From contig JAISPI010000101.1 in NCBI GenBank assembly GCA_031275075.1, positions 1 through 8,244 on the forward strand: a DNA stretch of 8,244 nucleotides, read 5' to 3'. Position 1 is the stretch's first letter. Each line of letters begins with the position of its first letter. A program made the position numbers and the translations under genes. The notes below the pieces were generated by a model. The model searched no databases, was not told the origin of the DNA, and saw nothing but the letters and a program-made list of their open reading frames with translations. Shown here one piece after another: positions 1 through 5,750 of this stretch. The stretch is from Burkholderiales bacterium. GTDB taxonomy: Bacteria > Pseudomonadota > Gammaproteobacteria > Burkholderiales > Casimicrobiaceae.

Positions 1-12
1 TTTCCCCTCTAG

Positions 13-105
13 GGGGATACCTATTTCTTGGACGATATTAAAAGAGGTTTTAAAAAGGATGGGGCTGAATACTGTTATAAAACAATTGGGGAAATTTGGT
101 TGTAG
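13..105 (+). pseudogene. Possible 3' end or remnant of an unidentified gene
   Basis: Frame 1 is open for 30 codons after a TAG at 10-12 and ends in TAG at 103-105. The conceptual peptide starts GDTYFLDDIKRGF and ends TIGEIWL. It has a protein-like mix of charged and aromatic residues and mostly purine-first codons, but it has no ATG. Frame 2 is also open from the window edge to TAA at 110-112, so the true reading frame is uncertain. Either frame ends within a few bases of the next gene, which suggests a former upstream partner gene. I do not recognise the family. The in-frame TAG at 10-12 points to decay or a frameshift, unless frame 2 is the real one. Confidence 0.22.
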
Positions 106-118
106 CGTATAAAGGTTA

Positions 119-529
119 ATGATGGAGTGGTTGATTTTCTTCTTGTTGATGGTTTCTTGGATTGCCTTTGTTTCATACAAAAAGGCAAGAGAGATAGTGC
201 ATGCTGGCGCCCCTGCTCCCGTTAAGGCGGCTATGGCGGCGGTGTTAATAAGCTTCTTTTTTCTTATTGTCGTCATGGTTGGCGACATTTCTCTTTCTCG
301 TGAATTATCTGAAGACAGAATATCCTTTGCTTTTGTTGCCGCTGTTATAGCTGTTGTTATTTGGGGTGGGGCTCTGTTTTCTTGCATTGGTTATTTTTTC
401 TTGGGAATTTTTATTTCCTCGTTCGATAGACATCATAAGAAAAGCTATCTATTAATTGTCTTTCCTGCGATATATTTGATTTTTCTGGCGTCGATGATGC
501 TTTTTCAACCGCTTGGTGGGTTGAGGTGA
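119..529 (+). CDS. Small four-helix integral membrane protein, unknown function
   Basis: This is a 136-residue hydrophobic protein with no family I recognise. Predicted membrane segments lie near residues 4-20, 37-55, 68-100 (long enough for one or two passes) and 109-129. Short basic loops (KKAR after helix 1, DRHHKK before the last helix) indicate membrane topology rather than a secreted protein. There are two adjacent ATGs, at 119 and 122. The weak AAAGG at 111-115 is better spaced for 122, so the start is uncertain by one codon. Base composition is clearly more AT-rich than the leu genes, suggesting horizontal acquisition. It begins within about 15 bases of the end of the possible gene tail to its left, so the two may have been one transcript. 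An immunity-type or accessory membrane protein of a lost upstream gene is one possibility, purely by inference. Confidence 0.6.
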   Translation: MMEWLIFFLLMVSWIAFVSYKKAREIVHAGAPAPVKAAMAAVLISFFFLIVVMVGDISLSRELSEDRISFAFVAAVIAVVIWGGALFSCIGYFFLGIFISSFDRHHKKSYLLIVFPAIYLIFLASMMLFQPLGGLR

Positions 530-568
530 GCACAGTAGGTCGCGGTAAGTTTACGAACCCCAACATTT
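530..568. repeat. Diverged copy 1 of a hairpin repeat, directly after a stop codon
   Basis: It starts at the base after the membrane-protein stop. It aligns without gaps to 657-695 (about three quarters identical), sharing GCAC, TAGGTCG and GAACCCC blocks. Here the stem is degraded: GTCGCGGT at 539-546 faces ACCCCAAC at 557-564 around a 10-base loop. No T-run follows, so it is not a standard terminator. Confidence 0.55.
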
Positions 569-570
569 AA

Positions 571-675
571 TTCATCACCTTCAATGGCGACTATGTGCGG
601 ACTCTATTTTTTATCGGGGATCCAGCAAGCGTAGATACTGTTATCAAAGCATGGCAGCACGCTAGGTCGGGGTGA
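571..675 (+). pseudogene. Start-less coding remnant between two hairpin repeats
   Basis: An open frame of 34 codons runs from just after a TAA at 568-570 to TGA at 673-675, with no ATG at its beginning. The peptide begins FITFNGDYVRTLFFIGDP and ends with AWQHARSG. It reads like real protein sequence rather than chance translation. It ends inside the second hairpin repeat, just as the membrane gene ends beside the first. I read it as the surviving C-terminal tail of a gene displaced by recombination. The family is not recognised. Confidence 0.28.
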
Positions 676-695
676 ATTTGTGAACCCCGACGTTA
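657..695. repeat. Copy 2 of the hairpin repeat, with a perfect 8-bp stem
   Basis: GTCGGGGT at 666-673 pairs perfectly with ACCCCGAC at 684-691 around a 10-base loop. It is 127 bases to the right of its diverged partner at 530. GC-rich intergenic hairpins of this general look are common as dispersed repeats in gammaproteobacterial genomes. A canonical rho-independent terminator is unlikely because neither side carries a T-run. Confidence 0.65.
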
Positions 696-733
696 AAACT
701 GGAGCCGAATTCTACGTCTTGCATTTGTTGAGG

Positions 734-770
734 TTCGCTACGCTCACCGCTAACTTACCGCGTTAGCGAA
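734..770. repeat. Nested inverted repeat downstream of the LysR gene
   Basis: CGCTAAC at 748-754 pairs with GTTAGCG at 762-768 around a 7-base loop. An outer pair, TTCGCTA at 734-740 and TAGCGAA at 764-770, can compete with it. It lies about 60 bases past the 3' end of the minus-strand LysR gene. There is no T-run in the LysR direction, so termination is not obvious. It resembles dispersed intergenic repeats rather than a gene-specific signal. I see nothing else in 770-832. Confidence 0.5.
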
Positions 771-832
771 GCGCGATGCTCGGCGAGACATCCGCTTGGG
801 ATCAATCTGGCCGGAAGTTTTCGTGGCGGCTA

Positions 833-1699
833 TTACATCTCATGAAGTTGTGCCAGCATGGTTCGTGCCGCATTCGACAGGGTATGTCCACTGTGGCGGA
901 TGACGCCAAGTTGGCGTTCAATATGTAATCCGGTCAAAGTGGGTGAGACCAGCGTTTGATCTAACATCGAGGTCGGCAGCAGCGACCAGCCGAGCCCGAC
1001 CGATACCATCGTCTTGATGGTTTCCAGATAGTTGGTTGACAGCACGACATGCGGCTTGAGTTTAAGCGGCTCGAATGCGTGTTCAATCAGTGTGCGGGTG
1101 AAGGTGCCGGTTTCGGGCAGGATCGCCGGGTGTTCGATCAACATGAACGGTGTGATTTTTTTGCGTGCCGCCAGCGGGTGCCGAGGGGCGACGGCAACGC
1201 GCAGTACATCGGTCCACAATGGTTCGGCGAGTAGCGGCGGCGAACATTTGAGCGGCAGTGTGATGATTGCCAGTTCGATGTCGCCTTGGAGGACGGCATC
1301 ACAGGCGTCTTCCGAGGCCATGAAACGCAGGTCGAGTCTGACTTGTGGCCAGGTTTCGATAAACGTGCGCAGCACTGGCGGCAGTCGGTGCAGGCCGATA
1401 TGGTGGCTGGTAGTAATGCTCAGTGTGCCGCTGATTTGACCGCTCAGATTGGCAAGCGCACGGCGGCTGTCGCCGATGTCGCGCAGCAGTTGTTGAGCGC
1501 GTGGCAGCAGAACGCGCCCGGCCTCGGTCAGCACCACCGTGCGGCTCAGCCGGTCAAACAGGGTGACGCCGAGCAGGTTTTCCAGTGTTGAGATTCGTTT
1601 GCTGATCGCCGACTGGGTCAAATGCAACTGCTCGGCAGCCCGCGAGAAAGAGCCGTGTTCGGTGACGGCGAGAAAAGCGGCAAGCGCGGCGGTGTCCAT
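833..1699 (-). CDS. LysR-type transcriptional regulator
   Basis: This 288-residue protein matches the usual length of LysR-type regulators. The N-terminal winged helix-turn-helix covers about residues 2-62, with the hallmark stretch SFSRAAEQLHLTQSAISKRI at 17-36 followed by the LEN..GVTLFDR linker signature. The rest is the periplasmic-binding-protein-like effector domain, with its first lobe from about residue 90. The ATG at 1697-1699 gives the canonical LysR start (MDTAALAAFLAV), though only a weak GGAA precedes it. In pseudomonads a LysR gene sits directly beside leuC. Here the fic gene lies between them. A role in controlling the leu genes is therefore plausible but inferred. The protein lacks any feature that would identify it as LeuO, and its effector cannot be read from sequence. 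The upstream region is AT-rich and palindromic and may hold autoregulatory sites. Confidence 0.93.
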   Translation of the reverse strand: MDTAALAAFLAVTEHGSFSRAAEQLHLTQSAISKRISTLENLLGVTLFDRLSRTVVLTEAGRVLLPRAQQLLRDIGDSRRALANLSGQISGTLSITTSHHIGLHRLPPVLRTFIETWPQVRLDLRFMASEDACDAVLQGDIELAIITLPLKCSPPLLAEPLWTDVLRVAVAPRHPLAARKKITPFMLIEHPAILPETGTFTRTLIEHAFEPLKLKPHVVLSTNYLETIKTMVSVGLGWSLLPTSMLDQTLVSPTLTGLHIERQLGVIRHSGHTLSNAARTMLAQLHEM

Positions 1700-1777
1700 T
1701 TCCAGATTTCAAAAAAATGTTGTTAAAATTCAATAAAAACAATGTGTTGCGTTGTCACACCGTGATCTTGCCGCCGG

Positions 1778-1857
1778 TTAAAGCCGCTTTAAATTAGCCG
1801 CACTCTAATTAAAGGGAAAGCCAATTTCTTTTAATTAACTGCGCGACTAATTAAAAG
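1778..1857. promoter_or_regulatory. Cluster of AT-rich palindromes between LysR and fic
   Basis: Three dyads sit side by side. TTAAAGC (1778-1784) and GCTTTAA (1786-1792) form a perfect dyad about one base. CTTTAAATTAG (1787-1797) faces CTAATTAAAG (1805-1814) across 7 bases. CTTTTAATTA (1828-1837) faces TAATTAAAAG (1848-1857) perfectly across 10 bases. The last two share the same arm motif, in the same order, with GC-containing centres. A further CTTTAATTTAAA follows at 1870-1881 across the fic stop. The cluster is upstream of the LysR gene and downstream of fic. It is consistent with operator sites for a dimeric regulator, or with a recombination scar. It does not look like a terminator. Confidence 0.5.
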
Positions 1858-1871
1858 ACCCCTCATTTTCT

Positions 1872-2999
1872 TTAATTTAAAAAGAGCTTTAAATAGTGCT
1901 CAAAACAGTACATACGGCTCCGGCTCCGGCCTGTTGTTTCATTGACCAGTCCCAGCTTAATAAGGTCGCGTATGGCGGCGTTTGCCGTCGGTGCGGAAAT
2001 ACTTAACTCTTTCTGGATTTGTAACGAAGTCAAGATAGGGCGCTTGTAGAATAAGTTTAGCGCCAAGCGGACATTGGGTGATTTTTTCCCCAAAAGCAAG
2101 TTTTCGGTATTGATACGTAGAGCCAGTATTTTTTGGAAGACATCTCTTCCTTTATTGGAGGTTTCAATAACGCCTTGCAGGAAAAAACGTATCCAATGAA
2201 TCAGGTCGTGGGATAGACGAACTCTCATTAAGGCATCGTAGTAATTTGAACGATTCTTTTCAAAGAAAGCAGAAAGATAAAGCGAAGGTTTTGCCAGCAG
2301 ACCATGATTTACCAGGTACAAGGGGATGAGTAAGCGTCCAATACGACCATTTCCATCAAGGAAAGGATGTATGGTTTCAAATTGATAATGACTGATGGCG
2401 ATACGTATCAGATGCGGTGCGAATATCTCATTGTTGTGCCAAAATTTTTCCAGGTCTCCCATCAATTCAGGTACATCATCTTGATGCGGTGGTATAAAAA
2501 CGGCATCGCTTAAATTGGAGCCGCCTATCCAGTTTTGGCTGGCGCGAAACTCTCCGGGCTGTTTTTTTTCTCCGCGAACGCCTTCCATAAGTTTTTTATG
2601 GGCATTTTTTAAAAGACGGTTCGAAAGAGGAAAGTTCGCAAGCGCGGCAATAGAATTATTAGCGGCCTCAATATAGTTCCGAACTTCGCGCCAGTCGTTG
2701 CGTTTTTCCGGCGCTATCTGTTCTTCTGCCATCAGAACTTCATCTATTCCTGTTTGTGTTCCTTCGATAAGACTCGATTTCTGAGCTTCCTTGACCACAT
2801 GCATTTCAATAAAAAGGTCAATATCGGGCACAATGCGTGAGAAAGCATCCAATTCAGCAAGCGCGCGAGCGGCTGATTCAAGCAAGGTATTGATGCGCGG
2901 GTCTTCCCAAACCCATTCATGGTTAATGGGCGTCGGCTCAAAACTTTTATATCGGTAGCGCGAACGCCAACTGCCTGCCTTGTATTGTTCCAGTTTCAT
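1872..2999 (-). CDS. Fic-domain AMP-transferase with C-terminal winged helix (class II, self-inhibited)
   Basis: Fic enzymes transfer AMP (sometimes other phosphate-containing groups) from a nucleotide to hydroxyl side chains of target proteins. The 375-residue product has a Fic N-terminal region (about 1-95). It contains the inhibitory-helix motif (S/T)xxxE(G/N) as SSLIEG at 75-80, with Glu79 expected to block ATP gamma-phosphate binding. The catalytic motif HPFLDGNGRIGR at 211-222 is intact, with His211 as the base. Residues about 305-372 form a winged helix-turn-helix. Size and layout match the SoFic type of Shewanella. An inhibitory helix N-terminal to the Fic core defines class II, so no separate antitoxin gene is expected and none is seen. 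The ATG at 2997-2999, with GGA just upstream, is preferred over a TTG three codons earlier. It is more AT-rich than leuC and lies between the LysR gene and leuC, suggesting insertion. The target is unknown. Confidence 0.93.
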   Translation of the reverse strand: MKLEQYKAGSWRSRYRYKSFEPTPINHEWVWEDPRINTLLESAARALAELDAFSRIVPDIDLFIEMHVVKEAQKSSLIEGTQTGIDEVLMAEEQIAPEKRNDWREVRNYIEAANNSIAALANFPLSNRLLKNAHKKLMEGVRGEKKQPGEFRASQNWIGGSNLSDAVFIPPHQDDVPELMGDLEKFWHNNEIFAPHLIRIAISHYQFETIHPFLDGNGRIGRLLIPLYLVNHGLLAKPSLYLSAFFEKNRSNYYDALMRVRLSHDLIHWIRFFLQGVIETSNKGRDVFQKILALRINTENLLLGKKSPNVRLALNLFYKRPILTSLQIQKELSISAPTANAAIRDLIKLGLVNETTGRSRSRMYCFEHYLKLFLN

Positions 3000-3038
3000 G
3001 TTTTCCAAAGCGCTCAGAACACGGCCACTATCGCGTCA

Positions 3039-3044
3039 ATTATA
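3039..3044 (-). promoter_or_regulatory. Putative -10 element of fic
   Basis: The minus strand reads a perfect TATAAT here, with a TG four bases upstream of it, close to an extended -10. This would give a leader of about 30 bases before the fic ATG. No good -35 hexamer is visible at 16-18 bases, so the call rests on the -10 alone. Confidence 0.35.
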
Positions 3045-3089
3045 AACAGACAAAGCGGAACAGGGCTGACCATGTACAAGCCACTTTCT

Positions 3090-3117
3090 TTGCCCAGCTT
3101 TTTAACAATCTTATTTT
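3090..3117 (+). promoter_or_regulatory. Weak candidate promoter for the leuC transcript
   Basis: TTGCCC at 3090-3095 and TATTTT at 3112-3117 are separated by 16 bases. Transcription from here would start near 3124, just before the ribosome binding site of the leader ORF at 3150. Both hexamers deviate from consensus, and an activator such as a LysR protein could be needed. An alternative TTGACA at 3178-3183 has no matching -10. Confidence 0.28.
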
Positions 3118-3149
3118 ACCGCTTCCTATTCCAATAAGGAATGATTATT

Positions 3150-3245
3150 ATGAAAATTATGAGTTTGCGTCATGATTTTGACAGGCGTAAGCTCAAACCA
3201 TTGTTTCAGCCTTCGGAAGCAGGGGCGGCAACCCGCCGTTCATAA
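3150..3245 (+). CDS. Candidate 31-residue leader ORF upstream of leuC
   Basis: An ATG at 3150 is preceded by AAGGA at 3136-3140 with 9 bases of spacing, as good a ribosome binding site as those of the leu genes. The ORF ends in TAA at 3243-3245, 46 bases before leuC and in a different frame. The peptide (MKIMSLRHDFDRRKLKPLF, then a short Ala/Arg-rich tail) is basic, without a signal peptide or membrane helix. It contains three Leu codons (residues 6, 15, 18) but no run of them, so classical leucine attenuation is not evident. The ribosome binding site sits in a weak 5-bp dyad (ATTCC at 3128-3132, GGAAT at 3138-3142). It could be a translated regulatory leader or a chance ORF. Confidence 0.35.
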   Translation: MKIMSLRHDFDRRKLKPLFQPSEAGAATRRS

Positions 3246-3253
3246 ATCCGGCG
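3224..3253 (+). promoter_or_regulatory. Two mutually exclusive hairpins at the end of the leader ORF
   Basis: GGCGG (3224-3228) can pair with CCGCC (3233-3237). The overlapping CGCCG (3234-3238) can instead pair with CGGCG (3249-3253), whose loop contains the leader stop codon. The shared middle segment means only one can form. This is an attenuator-like geometry, with translation of the leader able to choose between them. Stems are only 5 bp and there is no immediate T-run, so function is speculative. Confidence 0.27.
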
Positions 3254-3291
3254 TATGTGAACTGGAATTTTTCTTTCAGGAGTTGTCAGTT

Positions 3292-4710
3292 ATGGCAGGA
3301 CAAACGCTTTATGAAAAATTGTGGCGCAGCCACGTTGTTCGCGAAGAAGCGGACGGCGCTGTGCTGTTGTATATCGACCGCCATCTGGTACACGAGGTCA
3401 CCAGCCCGCAGGCGTTCGAAGGATTGCGGCTGGCCGGACGGCAGGTGTGGCGGGAGAATTCGATTGTCGCTACCGCCGATCACAATACACCAACGGAACA
3501 CTGGAACGAGGGGCTGGCCGGTATTAAAGACCCGATTTCCCGACAGCAGGTGGAAACGCTTGACGCCAATATTCGCGCTATTGATGCGCGCGCGTATTTT
3601 CCGTTTCTCGACGCACAGCAGGGCGTCATCCATGTCGTTGGCCCTGAGCAGGGCGTGATGCTGCCGGGAATGACGGTCGTTTGCGGCGATTCACACACAT
3701 CGACACACGGCGCATTCGCTTGTTTGGCGCATGGTATCGGCACGTCCGAAGTCGAGCATGTGTTGGCAACGCAGTGTCTGGTCGCCAGAAAATCGAAGAC
3801 GATGCGTGTGTGGGTGGACGGCGTATTGCGTCCGGGCGTTACCGCCAAGGATTTGGCGTTGGCGATAATCGGCAAGATCGGCACTGCCGGCGGCACGGGT
3901 TACGCCATTGAGTTTGCTGGGCCTGCCGTGCGGGCGCTGTCGATGGAAGGCCGGATGACGCTGTGCAACATGGCGATTGAGGCGGGCGCGCGTTCCGGAC
4001 TGATCGGGGTCGATGCGAGAACGCTGGCTTATCTGAAAGACTGTCCGTTTGCCCCACAAGGAGATAACTGGAATACAGTCGCGATGGTATGGCAGGCGCT
4101 GGTGTCGGATGACGATGCCGTGTTTGATGATGAGGTAACGTTGGATGCCGCGCAGATCGCGCCGCAGGTGACTTGGGGCACATCCCCGGAAATGGTGACG
4201 GATATTCATGGCCGCGTGCCCGATCCGGCCAACGAAACCGATCCGGTGAAGCGTGAAGGGATGCAGCGGGCGCTAACGTATATGGGGTTGACCGCCAACA
4301 TGCCGATGACTGAAATCGCGGTTGATGTGGTCTTTATCGGTTCCTGCACCAACGGGCGGATCGAAGATTTGCGGGCGGCGGCGGCGATTGCGCGCGGCAA
4401 GAAAAAGGCGGCGAACGTCAAGCGGGTGCTGGTGGTGCCGGGGTCTGGACGGGTCAAGCGCGTTGCCGAGCACGAAGGCTTGGATAAAGTATTCAGGGAC
4501 GCCGGGTTTGAGTGGCGCGAGCCTGGCTGTTCGATGTGTCTGGCGATGAACGCCGACCGACTCGAGCCCGGTGAGCGTTGCGCCGCGACCAGCAACCGCA
4601 ATTTTGAAGGCCGTCAGGGCGCGGGTGGACGCACGCATTTGGTCAGTCCGGCGATGGCGGCAGCGGCGGCAATACACGGCCACTTTGTCGATGTTGGCCG
4701 ACTCATTTGA
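3292..4710 (+). CDS. leuC: 3-isopropylmalate dehydratase, large subunit
   Basis: LeuC is the [4Fe-4S]-bearing subunit of cytosolic isopropylmalate isomerase. With LeuD it converts 2-isopropylmalate to 3-isopropylmalate through a dehydrated intermediate in leucine synthesis. The 472-residue product matches the family length (about 466-472). Visible signatures are DHNTPT near residue 63, GDSHTSTHGAFACLAHGIGT from 132, and the three cluster ligands Cys352 (GSCTNGR), Cys413 and Cys416 (CSMC). E. coli uses 347, 407 and 410. The frame is open upstream to 3172, but the ATG at 3292 is chosen because AGGAG at 3278-3282 lies 9 bases before it and MAGQTLYEKLW is the family's N-terminus. It is the first gene of the leu run, and the VOC gene follows after 12 bases. 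No damage is seen. Confidence 0.98.
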   Translation: MAGQTLYEKLWRSHVVREEADGAVLLYIDRHLVHEVTSPQAFEGLRLAGRQVWRENSIVATADHNTPTEHWNEGLAGIKDPISRQQVETLDANIRAIDARAYFPFLDAQQGVIHVVGPEQGVMLPGMTVVCGDSHTSTHGAFACLAHGIGTSEVEHVLATQCLVARKSKTMRVWVDGVLRPGVTAKDLALAIIGKIGTAGGTGYAIEFAGPAVRALSMEGRMTLCNMAIEAGARSGLIGVDARTLAYLKDCPFAPQGDNWNTVAMVWQALVSDDDAVFDDEVTLDAAQIAPQVTWGTSPEMVTDIHGRVPDPANETDPVKREGMQRALTYMGLTANMPMTEIAVDVVFIGSCTNGRIEDLRAAAAIARGKKKAANVKRVLVVPGSGRVKRVAEHEGLDKVFRDAGFEWREPGCSMCLAMNADRLEPGERCAATSNRNFEGRQGAGGRTHLVSPAMAAAAAIHGHFVDVGRLI

Positions 4711-4722
4711 GGGAGCTTCGTT

Positions 4723-5112
4723 ATGATGGATCACATCAGCCTTACTGTCAGCGACGCCGTGCGCAGCAAGGCGTTTTACGGAGCGGCGCTCGGCGCCATC
4801 GGTTACCGTGTGCTGAGAGAATTCGGCGCTGATGTTATCGGTTTCGGTGTGCCGCCCAAGCCTGATTTCTGGATTCGTGCCGGTCAGCCGAACCAGCCGC
4901 CGATCCATGTGGCTTTCGGTGTCGACAGCCGCGAGCAGGTCGATGCTTTTTACGCGGCGGCAATTGCCGCCGGCGGCCGCGACAACGGCAAGCCGGGGCT
5001 GCGTCCACATTACCACCCCGATTACTATGGGGCTTTCGTGTTCGACCCGGACGGTCACAATATCGAAGCTGTTTGTCACCGTCCTTTATGTTCTTGCGGA
5101 GAAAAAAAGTGA
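4723..5112 (+). CDS. Small VOC (glyoxalase/bleomycin-resistance fold) protein
   Basis: The 129-residue single-domain protein begins MMDHISLTVSDAVRSKAFY, the typical first beta strand and helix of the vicinal-oxygen-chelate fold. It ends the second module with FVFDPDGHNIEAV. Candidate metal ligands are His4, His62 (IHVAF) and Glu115 (NIEAV), the positions such enzymes normally use. VOC proteins include glyoxalases, dioxygenases and antibiotic-binding proteins, and the substrate cannot be told here. The C-terminal tail carries Cys118, Cys123 and Cys125. The start at 4723 is preceded by GAGGGAG, which overlaps the leuC stop, with 7 bases of spacing. A second ATG follows at once. The stop shares 4 bases with the leuD start, so it is translated as part of the leuC-leuD unit. 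Its function in leucine synthesis, if any, is unknown. Confidence 0.87.
   Translation: MMDHISLTVSDAVRSKAFYGAALGAIGYRVLREFGADVIGFGVPPKPDFWIRAGQPNQPPIHVAFGVDSREQVDAFYAAAIAAGGRDNGKPGLRPHYHPDYYGAFVFDPDGHNIEAVCHRPLCSCGEKK
5098..5102 (+). promoter_or_regulatory. Ribosome binding site that fixes the GTG start of leuD
   Basis: GGAGA lies 7 bases upstream of GTG at 5109. An in-frame ATG at 5073 would add 12 residues lying inside the VOC gene and not resembling any LeuD N-terminus. The binding site and the homologous start KAFTTLQGLV both support GTG. Confidence 0.75.
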
Positions 5113-5747
5113 AAGCTTTTACAACATTACAAGGGCTGGTGTGCCCGCTGGATCGCGCCAACATCGACACCGACGCGATCATCCCGAAGCAGTTTTTGAA
5201 ATCGATTTATCGCACCGGTTACGGTCCCTATTTGTTCGACGAATGGCGTTACCTCGATCATGGTGAGCCGGGGATGGATTGCAGCGCGCGTCCGAAAAAT
5301 CCCGATTTCGTGCTGAATCAGCCGCGTTATCAGGGCGCGGAAATTCTGCTGGCGCGGGAGAATTTCGGTTGCGGTTCGTCACGCGAACACGCGCCTTGGG
5401 CGCTCGACGGTTACGGCGTTCGGGTGGTGATCGCGCCGAGCTTTGCCGACATTTTTTTCAACAACTGTTATAAAAACGGCCTGTTGCCGATGGTGTTGCC
5501 GGTAGCGGCAGTGGATCAGTTGTTTCAGGAAGTAACGGCGCAAGAAGGCTACCGATTGACGATTGATTTGGCGGCGCAGACGGTAACGACACCCTCAGGG
5601 CAAGTGTTCGGATTTGATATTACCGGACACCGCAAACATTGTTTGTTGAACGGGCTTGATGAAATTGGTTTGACGCTGGCGCACGCCGACGAAATTCGCG
5701 CGTATGAGGAGCGGCGTTGGCAAGAAGCGCCGTGGTTGTTTGCGTGA
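5109..5747 (+). CDS. leuD: 3-isopropylmalate dehydratase, small subunit
   Basis: LeuD is the swivelling small subunit that completes the isopropylmalate isomerase active site with LeuC. The 212-residue product is normal in length (about 201-216). Family signatures are DRANIDTDAIIPKQFLKSI from residue 15, ENFGCGSSREHAPWAL at 84-99 (the substrate-side-chain specificity and active-site loop region) and FADIFFNNCYKNGLLP at 112-127. It starts with GTG, overlapping the VOC stop in the four bases GTGA, so translation is probably coupled to the VOC gene rather than directly to leuC, as would be usual where leuC and leuD are adjacent. It is followed by a non-coding repeat element before leuB. No truncation or frameshift is seen. 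Confidence 0.98.
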   Translation: MKAFTTLQGLVCPLDRANIDTDAIIPKQFLKSIYRTGYGPYLFDEWRYLDHGEPGMDCSARPKNPDFVLNQPRYQGAEILLARENFGCGSSREHAPWALDGYGVRVVIAPSFADIFFNNCYKNGLLPMVLPVAAVDQLFQEVTAQEGYRLTIDLAAQTVTTPSGQVFGFDITGHRKHCLLNGLDEIGLTLAHADEIRAYEERRWQEAPWLFA

Positions 5748-5750
5748 AAT

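Noticed and set aside
666..691. Rho-independent terminator at the perfect hairpin
   Set aside because: The stem is good but no T-run follows on either strand, so only a repeat is called.
3178..3183. Perfect TTGACA as the leuC -35 element
   Set aside because: At 16-18 bases downstream the sequence (TTGTTT region) is not a credible -10, and it lies inside the candidate leader ORF.
3172..3291. N-terminal extension of leuC to an ATG at 3172
   Set aside because: The extension matches no LeuC N-terminus, and the strong AGGAG with MAGQTLYEKLW at 3292 defines the start.
4273..5079. 268-codon minus-strand ORF opposite leuC and the VOC gene
   Set aside because: It is an antisense shadow in GC-rich codons: Arg/His/Ala-rich, no recognisable domain, and it covers two well-supported plus-strand genes.
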